From an uncultured cyanobacterium (GTDB lineage Bacteria; Cyanobacteriota; Cyanobacteriia; CACIAM-69d): a DNA stretch of 64,000 nucleotides. Under the pieces are notes generated by a model, which was given only the letters and a program-made list of their open reading frames with translations, searched no databases and was not told where the DNA came from. The stretch lies in NCBI GenBank assembly GCA_937883785.1, contig CALGDE010000013.1, positions 1 through 64,000 of the forward strand. Direction: 5' to 3'. How positions within the stretch are numbered: the first letter of the stretch is position 1; each line of letters opens with the position of its first letter. This document shows positions 17,730 to 27,662 of the stretch, piece by piece. The position numbers were made by a program, and so were the translations under genes.

Positions 17730-18917
17730 ATGAAAGTACTACACATCATTCCATCAGTGGGACCGGTGCGCGGGGGCACCAGCGTGGCGGCCTTGGAGCT
17801 GGTGCAGGCCCTGCGATCGCAAAATATTGACGCGGAAATCGCCACCACCAACGACAATGGCGACACCTGTTTAAATGAGCCTTTGCATCAGCTAACGGAT
17901 TATAAAGGGACACCGGTTCGCTTCTTTCAAAAGCATTTATCCAGCGTCAACGCCATTTCTGAATTTATATTTTCTTGGGAGTTTAGCAAGTGGATTTGGC
18001 AAAATATTGACCACTATGACTTAGTGGAAATCCACTCTTTTTTCTCCTATGTTTGCACCTTTACAGGAGTAGTTTGCCGCTGTAAAAATAAGCCCTATAT
18101 TATTAATCCCCACGGTCACTTTTTACCTTGGGTTATTAGTCAAAAGGCTCTTAAGAAAAAAATTTATATGATATTGGCGGAGGGCAAAAACTTAAACCGC
18201 GCCAATGCAATTCACTGTTCCACAAATCAAGAAGCCTTAGACGTTAAACACTATGGCGTTCGTGCCTCTCCTTTTGTGGTGCCCTATGGCGTTGATTTAT
18301 CACCGGATCTTCCCAGCCCAAAGAAGTCTTTACAAGAAAAATATGGGGTGTCCACAACCACACCGGTAATTTTATTTTTATCGCGGCTACATCCTAAAAA
18401 ACGCCTTGATTTTCTACTGGATGTATTGGCACCCCTGAAAGACAAGACTCCGTTTCATTTAATGGTTGGCGGATCGGGAGATCAAGATTACGAACAGACT
18501 TTAATCGAACAAGTTAGCCGTCTTGGGTTAGGCGATCGCGTTACCTTCGCTGGTTTTGTGGGAGGCGTAACTAAGGATTTATTGCTGCAATCGGCTGATA
18601 TTTTCGCCTTGCCCACCTACGGGGAAAACTTTGGTATCTCGACGGTGGAAGCAATGGCGGCTAAGGTGGCGGTAATCACCACTCCGGCTTTACAGCTTGC
18701 CCCAGACATTGAGGGTGCGGGGGCGGGAATAATTGTTCCAGGGGAGCATCAACTGTGGATTGATGCGTTGGAAAAGTTGCTAACGTCGCCGGAACAGCGT
18801 CAGGCAATGGGACAGCGAGGTGAACATTTGGCGCGATCGCAATACGATTGGAATGTGGTGGGGCGTCAACTAGCCGACGTTTACCAAACAGTGTTGGACG
18901 GGCAAGGGTGTAGGTGA
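17730..18917 (+). CDS. Glycosyltransferase, GT4 family
   Basis: The GT-B fold begins immediately with MKVLHIIPSVGPVRGGTS, a classic GT4 N terminus, so the ATG at 17730 is taken as the start (395 residues). In-frame starts at 17616 (GTG) and 17673 (ATG) would add up to 38 unstructured residues. LFLSRLHPKKRLDFLLDVL and ADIFALPTYGENFGISTVEAMAAKV are the donor-site motifs. The gene follows the previous glycosyltransferase by 165 bases. Acceptor and donor sugars cannot be told from sequence. Confidence 0.9.
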   Translation: MKVLHIIPSVGPVRGGTSVAALELVQALRSQNIDAEIATTNDNGDTCLNEPLHQLTDYKGTPVRFFQKHLSSVNAISEFIFSWEFSKWIWQNIDHYDLVEIHSFFSYVCTFTGVVCRCKNKPYIINPHGHFLPWVISQKALKKKIYMILAEGKNLNRANAIHCSTNQEALDVKHYGVRASPFVVPYGVDLSPDLPSPKKSLQEKYGVSTTTPVILFLSRLHPKKRLDFLLDVLAPLKDKTPFHLMVGGSGDQDYEQTLIEQVSRLGLGDRVTFAGFVGGVTKDLLLQSADIFALPTYGENFGISTVEAMAAKVAVITTPALQLAPDIEGAGAGIIVPGEHQLWIDALEKLLTSPEQRQAMGQRGEHLARSQYDWNVVGRQLADVYQTVLDGQGCR

Positions 18918-19086
18918 AACCTTAAATTCTGTGACCGTTTAATTGCTTACGAGCTTTCTAAAATTAGCTTTTTAACTTGCCTCAAAAATTCAGCATTAAA
19001 ACACAAACCAACTTTTAAAAATCAGCTTCAAATAATAGCGTTTCTAACGGCTACTTTAGCGAATCAAATTTGCCGACCCAAGACCT

Positions 19087-20112
19087 ATGACTGCTTCTCA
19101 AATTGCTCCCCTTCCCTTTGTTTCTTTAGTGGTTCCAACTTATAACCGGGAGGAACCTTTAAAAAATACTGTGATTGACTGTATCGCCCAAGATTATCCC
19201 AATTTTGAGGTGATTGTTGTAGATCAAACTAAAGAGCACACCCCTGAAGTTGCTGAATATTTAGAAGAAGTTGCTGCGACAGGAAAAATCACCTTGTTTG
19301 CACCGGATTTTGCTAGTTTGCCGGGGGCGAGAAACTATGCAATTCGTCGAGCCAAAGGTGACATTATTATTTTCATCGACGACGACATTCGCATGGATCC
19401 TGAATTTATCAAAAGCCATGTGAACGTATTTACAGAAAAGCCAAAAGTTGGTGCCGTTGCTGGTCGGGTCTTGCCTCCAAGTGTTGACGAAACAAAGTTA
19501 AAAACTTTCGCCGTTCAGCAGCTTCCTCCTGAGGCGTTGGATCCAGGAATTGCCTGGTATTATTTGGACTTTACCTACGTGGAAAACCCCCAGGAAGTGC
19601 TGTCGGCGCGGGGGTGCAATATGTCTTTTCGTCGAGAAGTTTTTGACGATTATGGTTTGGCTTTTGACGAACGAATGCAGGGCAGCGCCATTCGGGAAGA
19701 GTCTGATTTGTGTCTTCAGGTTCGCAAAACTGGCTATGATATTTGGTACGAGCCGAAGGCTGCTTTGGTGCATATTGGTGAGCCTACGGGGGGATGTCAC
19801 AACATCAGTACTCGCACGTTTCAGTATCAGGTAACCCACTATCACAACCACTTTTGGATGGGGTTTCGAAACCTGACTTTATGGCAGAATTTGCGGCTCT
19901 ATGTCCGACTATTTGATTGTCATGTTTTAGGCAATCCCCCCTGCAATAAAGATAAGTCTCTGAAGAAGGGAATTGTGCGGGGGGTATTTTATTTTTATGG
20001 ATTTTTTAGTGCGGTGAAAACGGCGATCGCTTCCCTATTTTCTGATGGACAAATTTATAGTCACCAAGATCCTCAGCGGGGAGAAGTCACTAGAGAGATG
20101 ACCGTTAGTTGA
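19087..20112 (+). CDS. Glycosyltransferase, GT2 family (GT-A fold)
   Basis: The product has 341 residues. The start VSLVVPTYNREEPLKNTV and the metal-binding motif IIIFIDDDIRMDPEF (about residues 95-108) are those of GT2 enzymes. A later ARGCNMSFRREVF and IREESDLCLQVRKTGYDIWY carry the acceptor-side acidic residues. There is no clear C-terminal transmembrane pair, so it is probably a peripheral membrane enzyme. It lies downstream of two GT4 genes on the same strand after a 169-bp AT-rich gap. Confidence 0.92.
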   Translation: MTASQIAPLPFVSLVVPTYNREEPLKNTVIDCIAQDYPNFEVIVVDQTKEHTPEVAEYLEEVAATGKITLFAPDFASLPGARNYAIRRAKGDIIIFIDDDIRMDPEFIKSHVNVFTEKPKVGAVAGRVLPPSVDETKLKTFAVQQLPPEALDPGIAWYYLDFTYVENPQEVLSARGCNMSFRREVFDDYGLAFDERMQGSAIREESDLCLQVRKTGYDIWYEPKAALVHIGEPTGGCHNISTRTFQYQVTHYHNHFWMGFRNLTLWQNLRLYVRLFDCHVLGNPPCNKDKSLKKGIVRGVFYFYGFFSAVKTAIASLFSDGQIYSHQDPQRGEVTREMTVS

Positions 20113-20193
20113 GGAAAATAGTTGAGGGAAATAACCGGGAGAGATACACTATCTAACCAGTGTGAACGCATCAGTAGCGGGTGACGAAAAACA

Positions 20194-20976
20194 GTGGCTG
20201 GACATAGTAAATGGGCCAATATTAAGCGACAAAAAGCCCGCGTCGACGCGGTTAAAGGAAAGGTATTTACCAAGCTGTCGCGGGAAATGATTGTGGCGGC
20301 GCGAGCGGGCGGTCCAGATCCGGCGGCGAATTTCCAGCTGCGGACGGCGGTGGAAAAGGCGAAGGCGGCGGGGATGCCCAATGCCAATATTGACCGGGCG
20401 ATCGCCAAAGGTAGCGGAACCCTGGATGACGGGGTGCGGCTAGAGTCGATCCGCTACGAAGGCTATGGTCCCGGCGGAGTGGCAGTTTTGGTGGAAGCGC
20501 TGACGGATAATCGCAATCGAACGGCGGCGGATTTGCGGGTGGCGTTTAGTAAGAATGGTGGGAATCTGGGAGAGACGGGCTGCGTGGGCTGGATGTTTGA
20601 TCAGTTTGGATTTGTAACAATTATTGGGGAAAACATTGATGAGGAGACGCTATTGATGGCGTCTTTAGAAGGGGACGGGGAAGGGTACGAGCCGTTTGAG
20701 GGGGAAGATGGGAAAGGGTTTGAAATTATTGGGTTTGAGGTGACAACTTCAGCTGAAAATTTAGAGAATTTAGAAACAGTTTTAAAGGGAGAAGGGTTTA
20801 CGGTGTATCAATCGGAGGTTCGCTGGGTTCCTAATAATGTGCTGGAAATTAGTGAGATTGACCAGGCTAAGTCTTTGGTGAAAATGATGGACGCCCTTGA
20901 GGATTTAGACGACGTACAAACGGTGTCGGCAAATTATGAAATGGATGATGAGTTGATGGAGCGGGCGATCGCCTAA
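20194..20976 (+). CDS. yebC: YebC/PmpR-family protein (TACO1-like)
   Basis: The product has 260 residues starting at GTG with the universal AGHSKWANIKRQKARVDAVKG. It continues with GGPDPAANFQLRTAVEKAKA and GYGPGGVAVLVEALTDNRNR. YebC proteins are annotated as transcription regulators, and homologues (TACO1, YebC) help ribosomes through proline-rich stretches. Full family length (about 250 residues). It is probably transcribed with the following flavoprotein gene, which starts 65 bases later. Confidence 0.95.
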   Translation: MAGHSKWANIKRQKARVDAVKGKVFTKLSREMIVAARAGGPDPAANFQLRTAVEKAKAAGMPNANIDRAIAKGSGTLDDGVRLESIRYEGYGPGGVAVLVEALTDNRNRTAADLRVAFSKNGGNLGETGCVGWMFDQFGFVTIIGENIDEETLLMASLEGDGEGYEPFEGEDGKGFEIIGFEVTTSAENLENLETVLKGEGFTVYQSEVRWVPNNVLEISEIDQAKSLVKMMDALEDLDDVQTVSANYEMDDELMERAIA

Positions 20977-21041
20977 GACCCTTTCCAGCGCAATTTATAT
21001 GACAATAAACAGGGGTTACTAATAGTAGGGATCAAGCACCC

Positions 21042-22724
21042 ATGAGCAATTTTGAAACCTGGTTGGCGGCACTGCCCAACAATGCGGCGACGGGTTTGGC
21101 GCGGGCGGATGGAGTGTGGGAGCAGGTGCGATCCCAGACGCTGCCTCGGCGGGAGGTGTTGGATGAGACGGTGACGGCGCTAGGGATGGATGTGGAGGCG
21201 GCGTGGGATGGGGTGATTGCTGGGGGGACTTTGGGGATTGTGTTGGGGTTGGCGCTGGTGCAGCGTGGCTGGCGGATTTTGGTGGTGGAGCGGGGGGCGC
21301 TTCAGGGACGATCGCAGGAGTGGAATAGTTCGCGGCTGGAGCTGAGGGAGCTGGTGTCCCTGGGGTTACTGACGCCAGCGGAGTTGGAGGAGGCGATCGC
21401 CAGTGAATATAATCCGGTGCGCATCAAGTTTGATGGGGGCAAGGACTACTGGGTGCGGGATGTGCTCAATGTGGGCATTAGTCCGGCAAAGTTACTGTCA
21501 GTTTTAAAGAAAAAGTTTCTGGCAGCGGGAGGTATTTTATGGGAAAAGACAGCATTTGAATCGGCGACGGTGCACCCTGATGGGGTGTCGTTGATTTTAA
21601 AAAAACTGGGCAGTCGCGCTCCCGTTGGTGCCGGTGGTCAGGGCAGTGCTGATGCTTATAGAAGTATTGGCGACTCTGATAAGAATAGCGACGAAGTATC
21701 TCAGTTTGAGCAGATACAAACGCGGTTATTTATTGATGCCATGGGACACTTCTCTCCCGTGGTGCGACAGGTGCGTGGAGAGACGAAGCCCGATGGAATT
21801 TGTTTGGTGGTGGGAACCTGTGCGGTAGGAAATGAGGGGGAGTTCGGTAAGAACGATACGGCGGATTTAATTGCCACCACGGGACCAATTACGGGTAATA
21901 AAAAGTCGGCGTATCAATATTTTTGGGAAGCGTTTCCGGCCTCTTCTGGGCGTACCACTTACATGTTCACTTACGTAGATGCCAGTCGCGATCGCCCTAC
22001 GTTAAAACAATTATTTGCTGACTATTATGATCAAATGCCTGCCTATCAAGGGTTAGAAGGAAATCCTGATGAACTGTGGCGATCGCTCGAAGTAAAACGG
22101 GCATTATTTGGGATGTTTCCTAGCTATAAGAACAGCCCCCTTTCGGCACCGTGCGATCGCCTAATTTTTGTGGGCGATAGCAGCGGCTGTCAGTCTCCTT
22201 TGAGCTTTGGTGGCTTTGCGGCGTTGCTACGGCACTTACCTCGTTTAACTGACGGAATTCATAGTGCTTTAACGTCGGAAAAGCTCGACAAAAAATCGCT
22301 CAATGAGCTGCAACCTTATCAGCCCAATCTGTCAGTAACTTGGCTATTTCAGCAGTCCATGAGCGTCAAGCCTGGGGATACGCCTAATCCCCAAGGCATC
22401 AATATTTTGCTGGACCGGGTATTTGGTGAAATGGCGATCGCTGGGGAATCAATTATCAAACCGTTCTTGCAGGACGTGGTGCAATTTCCCGCTCTATCTG
22501 TCGCTCTAATGCGCACCGCCTTTGCCGATCCGCTGATGGTTACCATCTTGGTGCCGCGCCTGGGGCTGCCCGCGTTGACCACTTGGATGAGGCACTATTT
22601 AAGTCTGGGAGCTTACGATGTTCTGGACCGCACGCTAGGGCAGCTGAAGTCAGATGACAACTTCCGGTTACAGCAATGGCAGGCGGCTTGGCGCTATGGC
22701 AGCGGGCGTGATTACCATTCGTAA
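21042..22724 (+). CDS. FAD-dependent oxidoreductase, uncharacterised plastid/cyanobacterial type
   Basis: The product has 560 residues. The dinucleotide-binding motif sits unusually late (WDGVIAGGTLGIVLGLALVQRGWRILVVER, about residues 55-86), after a conserved helical N-terminal segment. The C-terminal FAD motif is LIFVGDSSGCQSPLSFGGFAALLRHL (about residues 372-400). The layout recalls the uncharacterised lycopene-cyclase-like flavoproteins shared by cyanobacteria and chloroplasts. It is not a standard CrtL cyclase, and the substrate is unknown. The first ~350 bases are strikingly G-rich on the coding strand. It ends 37 bases before the convergent SNF2 gene. Confidence 0.8.
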   Translation: MSNFETWLAALPNNAATGLARADGVWEQVRSQTLPRREVLDETVTALGMDVEAAWDGVIAGGTLGIVLGLALVQRGWRILVVERGALQGRSQEWNSSRLELRELVSLGLLTPAELEEAIASEYNPVRIKFDGGKDYWVRDVLNVGISPAKLLSVLKKKFLAAGGILWEKTAFESATVHPDGVSLILKKLGSRAPVGAGGQGSADAYRSIGDSDKNSDEVSQFEQIQTRLFIDAMGHFSPVVRQVRGETKPDGICLVVGTCAVGNEGEFGKNDTADLIATTGPITGNKKSAYQYFWEAFPASSGRTTYMFTYVDASRDRPTLKQLFADYYDQMPAYQGLEGNPDELWRSLEVKRALFGMFPSYKNSPLSAPCDRLIFVGDSSGCQSPLSFGGFAALLRHLPRLTDGIHSALTSEKLDKKSLNELQPYQPNLSVTWLFQQSMSVKPGDTPNPQGINILLDRVFGEMAIAGESIIKPFLQDVVQFPALSVALMRTAFADPLMVTILVPRLGLPALTTWMRHYLSLGAYDVLDRTLGQLKSDDNFRLQQWQAAWRYGSGRDYHS

Positions 22725-22761
22725 CTGGGACTTCCGCTAAACTTAGTCCGCATAGGTTACG

Positions 22762-25700
22762 CTACCCTTCCAGCGCGGCGGTGCGGTCCAGCAACAACAG
22801 GTCGCGTAAGCCGTTGGTGTCCAGGTCGGAGAGCCAGTTTTCGCCGGTGCCGACGATTTGTTCCGCTAGGGCTTTTTTGCTTTCGATGAGGTCGTGGATT
22901 TTTTCTTCCAGCGTGCCCGTACACACAAATTTATGCACCTGCACATTGCGGGTTTGACCGATACGGAAGGCGCGGTCCGTGGCTTGGTTTTCCACGGCGG
23001 GATTCCACCAGCGGTCAAAGTGGAAAACATGGTTAGCGCGGGTTAGGTTAAGCCCGACGCCGCCGGCTTTTAGGGACAAAATCAAGATCTTTGGCGCTTG
23101 GGGGTCGCTTTGGAAGCGCTCCACCATGGCGTCCCGCTTGGCTTGGGCAGTGCTGCCGCTTAGGTACAGGATTTCTTCGCCAAGGTGCTTGGAAAGTAGA
23201 GATTGCAGGCGATCGCCCCACTGAGCAAACTGGGTAAAAATCAAGGCGCGATCCCCTTCCGCCACCAGCTCATCCACCATTTCCAAGAGCCGCTCTAGCT
23301 TAGGGGACAGCTCCGGATCCGGCAATGTGCCCGCCCCTTTGTTTTCCTTGAGTAAGTCGGGATGGTTACAAAGCTGCTTGAGTTTTGTGAGCAGCGCCAA
23401 CACCTGACCATGGCGCTGAATACCGTCGCTGCTTTCGATTTCTGCCAGGGATTTTTCCACCAGGGCTTGGTATAGTTCCGCCTGAGGTTTGGATAGCCCG
23501 CAAAAGACGGTCATTTCTTGCTTTTCGGGCAGGTCATCAATAATGGAGCGGTCCGTTTTGACCCGACGCAGAATAAAAGGCTGCACCAGCGATCGCAACG
23601 TTTGCAACGAAGCACTGTCGCCGTATTTTTCAATGGGCAACGCAAACCGCCGCTGGAAAAATTGCTTTTGCCCCAAATAGCCCGGATTGAGGAAATCCAT
23701 AATTGACCACAGCTCCGACAGGCGATTTTCCACGGGCGTACCGGTGAGGGCAATGCGGAACGGGGGCGCAAACTCCGTGTCCTCCGCTTTATCGCTGGCG
23801 TCCAAATTTACCAACCGCCGCACCGCCTGGGACTGCTTCGAGTCGGAATTTTTAATATTTTGCGCCTCATCCAGCACCACCCCCCGCCAAGGCACCGATT
23901 GCAAGGTCATTTCATCGCGAAACACCAGGGCATACGTGGTCATGATTAGGTCGCATTTTTCTGCTTTCCGCGCCAGCGCCTTGCCCTTTGCCCGTTTATC
24001 GCCGTGGTGCACCACAATATCCAACTTGGGCGCAAATCGCTGGGACTCCCGCCGCCAGTTCCCCAACACCGATGTGGGGCAAATCAATAGCACCGGTCCG
24101 TTCAACGCCTCCCGCTCTTTAAGGTGCAGCAAAAATGCCAGGCACTGGATGGATTTTCCCAGTCCCATATCGTCCGCCAGACACGCCCCCAACCCCCAGC
24201 GCTCCAGGAACGACAGCCACGCCACCCCCCGCCGCTGGTAAGGTCGCAACGTTCCCGTCAAGGTTTCGGGATCCTCCACCGCTTCCAGGGACTGATTATT
24301 GCTGAGGATGCCCAGGAGCTGTTCCATGGTGCCGGACGCCTCAAAACCCACCACCGGCAGCTTGTCGATAACCGGTGAGTCTCCAGTGCTAATGCGCAGC
24401 GCCTCATCCAAAGACAGAGACATATTGCCCTGACGCTTATCGAAAAATTCCCGCGCCGCCCGCACATCCGCCGGTCGCAGCTCGATCCACGTGCCCTCAA
24501 TTTCCACCAGGGGCAGCTCGTCTAAATCTTTCTCCGCCAGGATTTGCTCAAACTGGTCTTTGGTAAGCGATCGCCCCCCAAGGGTCAACGACCAGCGGAA
24601 ATCTAGCAAACTGCTGAGCCCCAGTTTTATGTCGTCCTCTTGAATCGTCTCCGCCGTTTCCAAATTTAGCCCCAGCCGACTGGCGCGACTGTCGCGGTCC
24701 GCTAAGCTGGGCGGCAGCACGACCCCTAAGCCGCTGTCCTTAAACCGCCACGCCACCGTTTTAATAAACTCGTATGCCTGCGCCGCCGTTAATTCTTGAG
24801 ATGTGGGCGATCGCTCTGCCAAGGTGGGCTCCAACACCGGATATAGCCGTGCCGCCAACCCCAACCCTCGCAACAGGGTGGACAGAGGATCATCCACCAG
24901 GCGATCGTCCGCCCGCAGCTGCTCCACGGGATACTGCCACAAAATTTCCGCCCCCAGCCATAGGGAGCGCTCGTCCAAACTTTGCAGCCCAAAGGCCAGC
25001 ACCCAGGCATTGTCCTCTTGCTGGGGCGGCACCAGCTTAAACGCCGGGCGGAAGCTGGACTGGGTTTGGGCGCGGAGGGTGGGCTGGGTGCCTTGGGGAT
25101 CGCGCATCAGCTCCGCCCAGTCCTGCACCGACGCCAGGGCCACCGTCCAGTTATTTAAAATCGTTCCCAACGGCATCAGGTCCGATAGGGGACTTTCGCA
25201 AGTACCGTCGGAGGATGCCAACTGCACCAACCAATCTTTCACCGTGGGGGCGATCGCCAAATTGGTGCTCACCCCACCCCGCGGTCGTTTTGCCGCCACC
25301 CGTCGCGCCCCCGGCAACGGCAACGTGCCCATCACCCGGCGCATATCCAGGTCCACCACCTGGGCAAGAAAATGCTGAATTAAACGACTGGGGGCAAGGG
25401 GTAGCTCCACGGTGGGAGGGGTAAATTTACGGGTGCGAATTTTGCGGCTGCGGCTGGCGGGTTCCACCTTAGACTCCGGCGGCGTTTGATCCTGATAAAA
25501 ACGACACACCGTGGGCATGGTGCGCCCCAGCCGCTCTAGACGCAGTTGGTCCGCCTCGCTTTCCAACACCGGCCACCACTGGGCGCGCACGGTGCCATCA
25601 AACTGGGGTAACAAGCTGGGCACTGCCTTGCTGCGTGCCACCAAATCTAACCCCCACCGGGCCACATGGCTCCAGTAGCGTAGCTCCTCCCCAAAGACCT

Positions 25701-26109
25701 GTTCCTCACCCCGCGCCAGGGGTAGCTCCCGCAAAAAGGCGATCGCCCCTTCAATATCTAGGGCCAGCCCAGTGACCCACCAATTTTGCAAGGTAATTTT
25801 TCCGGCAGCATCTTCCGGGATAGGCTCGGCAGCTAGCAATGGGCTGTGGGCGTTCTCCACCGTGGGTAGGGCGATGGCAAAGGTGCGCGATTTCCCCTTC
25901 TTGGCGATCGTCGTCGCCGTATCCGCCGACAAGGGTCCGTCCTGCCCCAAATGCTGTAGCCACTCTTTAAAGGGCTTGGGAGCGAGGGTACGAGGATGGG
26001 GAGCCACCTCCCAGGTCATCGTCTTTTTGGGCTTCAAAGGTTGCCATGCCTCGCCCCAAAGCCAAAACTGTTGGGTTTGAGGATGCCAACTGCCGTGTAA
26101 GACTGCCAT
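22762..26109 (-). CDS. SNF2-family ATP-dependent DNA translocase/helicase
   Basis: The product has 1115 residues. The N-terminal ~620 residues are the bacterial SNF2-associated region. The motor follows: motif I CLADDMGLGKSIQCLAFL (about residue 643), DEAQ-box VVLDEAQNIKN (about 746), LTGTPVENRLSELWSIMDFL, and the second lobe with GGVGLNLTRANHVFHFDRWW and ATDRAFRIGQTR (about 1020-1055). Such proteins remodel protein-DNA or RNA polymerase complexes using ATP; true strand unwinding is not expected. HepA-like proteins of heterocyst formers belong to this class, but orthology cannot be judged here. Monocistronic. Confidence 0.95.
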   Translation of the reverse strand: MAVLHGSWHPQTQQFWLWGEAWQPLKPKKTMTWEVAPHPRTLAPKPFKEWLQHLGQDGPLSADTATTIAKKGKSRTFAIALPTVENAHSPLLAAEPIPEDAAGKITLQNWWVTGLALDIEGAIAFLRELPLARGEEQVFGEELRYWSHVARWGLDLVARSKAVPSLLPQFDGTVRAQWWPVLESEADQLRLERLGRTMPTVCRFYQDQTPPESKVEPASRSRKIRTRKFTPPTVELPLAPSRLIQHFLAQVVDLDMRRVMGTLPLPGARRVAAKRPRGGVSTNLAIAPTVKDWLVQLASSDGTCESPLSDLMPLGTILNNWTVALASVQDWAELMRDPQGTQPTLRAQTQSSFRPAFKLVPPQQEDNAWVLAFGLQSLDERSLWLGAEILWQYPVEQLRADDRLVDDPLSTLLRGLGLAARLYPVLEPTLAERSPTSQELTAAQAYEFIKTVAWRFKDSGLGVVLPPSLADRDSRASRLGLNLETAETIQEDDIKLGLSSLLDFRWSLTLGGRSLTKDQFEQILAEKDLDELPLVEIEGTWIELRPADVRAAREFFDKRQGNMSLSLDEALRISTGDSPVIDKLPVVGFEASGTMEQLLGILSNNQSLEAVEDPETLTGTLRPYQRRGVAWLSFLERWGLGACLADDMGLGKSIQCLAFLLHLKEREALNGPVLLICPTSVLGNWRRESQRFAPKLDIVVHHGDKRAKGKALARKAEKCDLIMTTYALVFRDEMTLQSVPWRGVVLDEAQNIKNSDSKQSQAVRRLVNLDASDKAEDTEFAPPFRIALTGTPVENRLSELWSIMDFLNPGYLGQKQFFQRRFALPIEKYGDSASLQTLRSLVQPFILRRVKTDRSIIDDLPEKQEMTVFCGLSKPQAELYQALVEKSLAEIESSDGIQRHGQVLALLTKLKQLCNHPDLLKENKGAGTLPDPELSPKLERLLEMVDELVAEGDRALIFTQFAQWGDRLQSLLSKHLGEEILYLSGSTAQAKRDAMVERFQSDPQAPKILILSLKAGGVGLNLTRANHVFHFDRWWNPAVENQATDRAFRIGQTRNVQVHKFVCTGTLEEKIHDLIESKKALAEQIVGTGENWLSDLDTNGLRDLLLLDRTAALEG

Positions 26110-26219
26110 AGGTGGGAGTTAGGAAAAGATGCTAAGGGCCGCAATTTTAAAGGATTAGGGGCGGTGTTTTTGTTGAGATTTTGGTGAGGGCGCTGTCGCG
26201 ATCCCTTCGTAATCTCTAT

Positions 26220-27650
26220 TTATCTGCGGGATCCCATGGACGAAATAGACCAGGTGGCTAGGGCTCCGGCGATCGCCACCCCCGCCAATGTGAACAGCAC
26301 CGTGGGCAGCCCCACCCAACTTTCCGCCAAGCTAGCCAACGCCAACGGCAAACTTAGGGCAATATTAATGGCGTTATTTTGTAGCCCAAACACCTTGCCG
26401 TGCATGGCTTCCGGCGTGGTGTTTTGAATGGTGGTTTGCATGGGAATGCCGCTTAGGGCGCAGCCGATGCCCACCACCCCCAGACAAATCAGCGTGCCCC
26501 ATAGGGTGTTCAAATTAAACGCCAGGGCTGCCAAACCGCCCGCCACCACCGTTGAGCCCACAAAGGATAGTCGGGTATAGGGAATGCGATCGCCAAACTG
26601 CCCCAAAATCGCAGCCCCGATGCCCATTCCCACGCCGCCCATAGCCATCAACACCCCAAACTGGGACGCCTTTAGCACCGGAATCAGCTCCGCAATGCGC
26701 ACGGCAATGACCGCCAGCGCTGCCACAATGGAAAACAAAATGGTGAGCTGAATAATGGCGTTGCGCACCACTGGCGTCTGGCGCAGATAATCTAACCCCT
26801 CTTTTAAATCCTCTAGGATATGGGGCTGATTTTGGCTATCTTCATCGCGCTTTTCCCCGGTCCTTACCAAAATCAGCAATAGCCCCGCCAGCAAATAACT
26901 GCCGCCCACCGCCAGTTCCTGACCCAAATCGGCACTGCCGGACCAAGGCTCGACCCAACCGTTGGCGATCGCCAACAGGGGCTCCCCCAAGGCAAACCCA
27001 ATAATCACCGCTCCCATCATGGTGGTGGTGTACAGGGAATTGGCGGACAGCAGGTTTTCTTTCTTGACCAACATGGGCAAAGTGGACTGCTCAGCGGGGG
27101 CAAAATATTGGGTCAAAGTGGATACCGCAAACGTAATCCCCAGCAGCGCCCCAAAGCCCACGGGGGTGTAATAGTCCCCAATGGTCCATCCCGGCAAATC
27201 CGCCGTCACCAGCAACAGCGGCGGAATGCCTAACACCAGCAAACCGCGCACCAGGTTAGTGAGCACCAGCACCGTTTTTTTCGACCACCGGTCCACATAA
27301 ACCCCCGCCAGGGAGCCAAACAGTACCGCCGGAATGGTAAACGCAATCATCACCGACGACACCCAGCCGCTAATGGGCTGGTCCGCCTGTTGGAATCGGG
27401 TGGTAATGATGGCGATCGCCATCACCAAAAATACTTTGTCCGCAAGCTGGGAAAAAATTTGTCCCGCCCACAGCGCCAAAAACTGGCGATTTTTCAAAAC
27501 CGGCCAAAAACCGCGATCGCTCTCATCAAAAGCCGCCGCCGCGTCCTGTAAATCCTGATGTAAATGCCCGTCCCCCCCGTCACCGCGATCTGAACCCTGG
27601 GACGAGCCTTTAGACTCCTCCAAATCTGCGGTGATACCTTCTTTTGCCAT
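26220..27650 (-). CDS. MFS transporter (EntS-like exporter type)
   Basis: The product has 476 residues. After a 45-residue acidic cytoplasmic N terminus the membrane part begins with FWPVLKNRQFLALWAGQIFSQ, the typical start of the MFS-3 (EntS/multidrug) branch. It continues with about 12 hydrophobic segments and the loop motif GVYVDRWSKKTVLVLTNLVRG between helices 2 and 3. It probably exports a small molecule by proton antiport; the substrate is unknown. It starts 12 bases after recO ends on the same strand, so the two are probably co-transcribed. Confidence 0.9.
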   Translation of the reverse strand: MAKEGITADLEESKGSSQGSDRGDGGDGHLHQDLQDAAAAFDESDRGFWPVLKNRQFLALWAGQIFSQLADKVFLVMAIAIITTRFQQADQPISGWVSSVMIAFTIPAVLFGSLAGVYVDRWSKKTVLVLTNLVRGLLVLGIPPLLLVTADLPGWTIGDYYTPVGFGALLGITFAVSTLTQYFAPAEQSTLPMLVKKENLLSANSLYTTTMMGAVIIGFALGEPLLAIANGWVEPWSGSADLGQELAVGGSYLLAGLLLILVRTGEKRDEDSQNQPHILEDLKEGLDYLRQTPVVRNAIIQLTILFSIVAALAVIAVRIAELIPVLKASQFGVLMAMGGVGMGIGAAILGQFGDRIPYTRLSFVGSTVVAGGLAALAFNLNTLWGTLICLGVVGIGCALSGIPMQTTIQNTTPEAMHGKVFGLQNNAINIALSLPLALASLAESWVGLPTVLFTLAGVAIAGALATWSISSMGSRR

Positions 27651-27662
27651 GGGAACGAAAAA

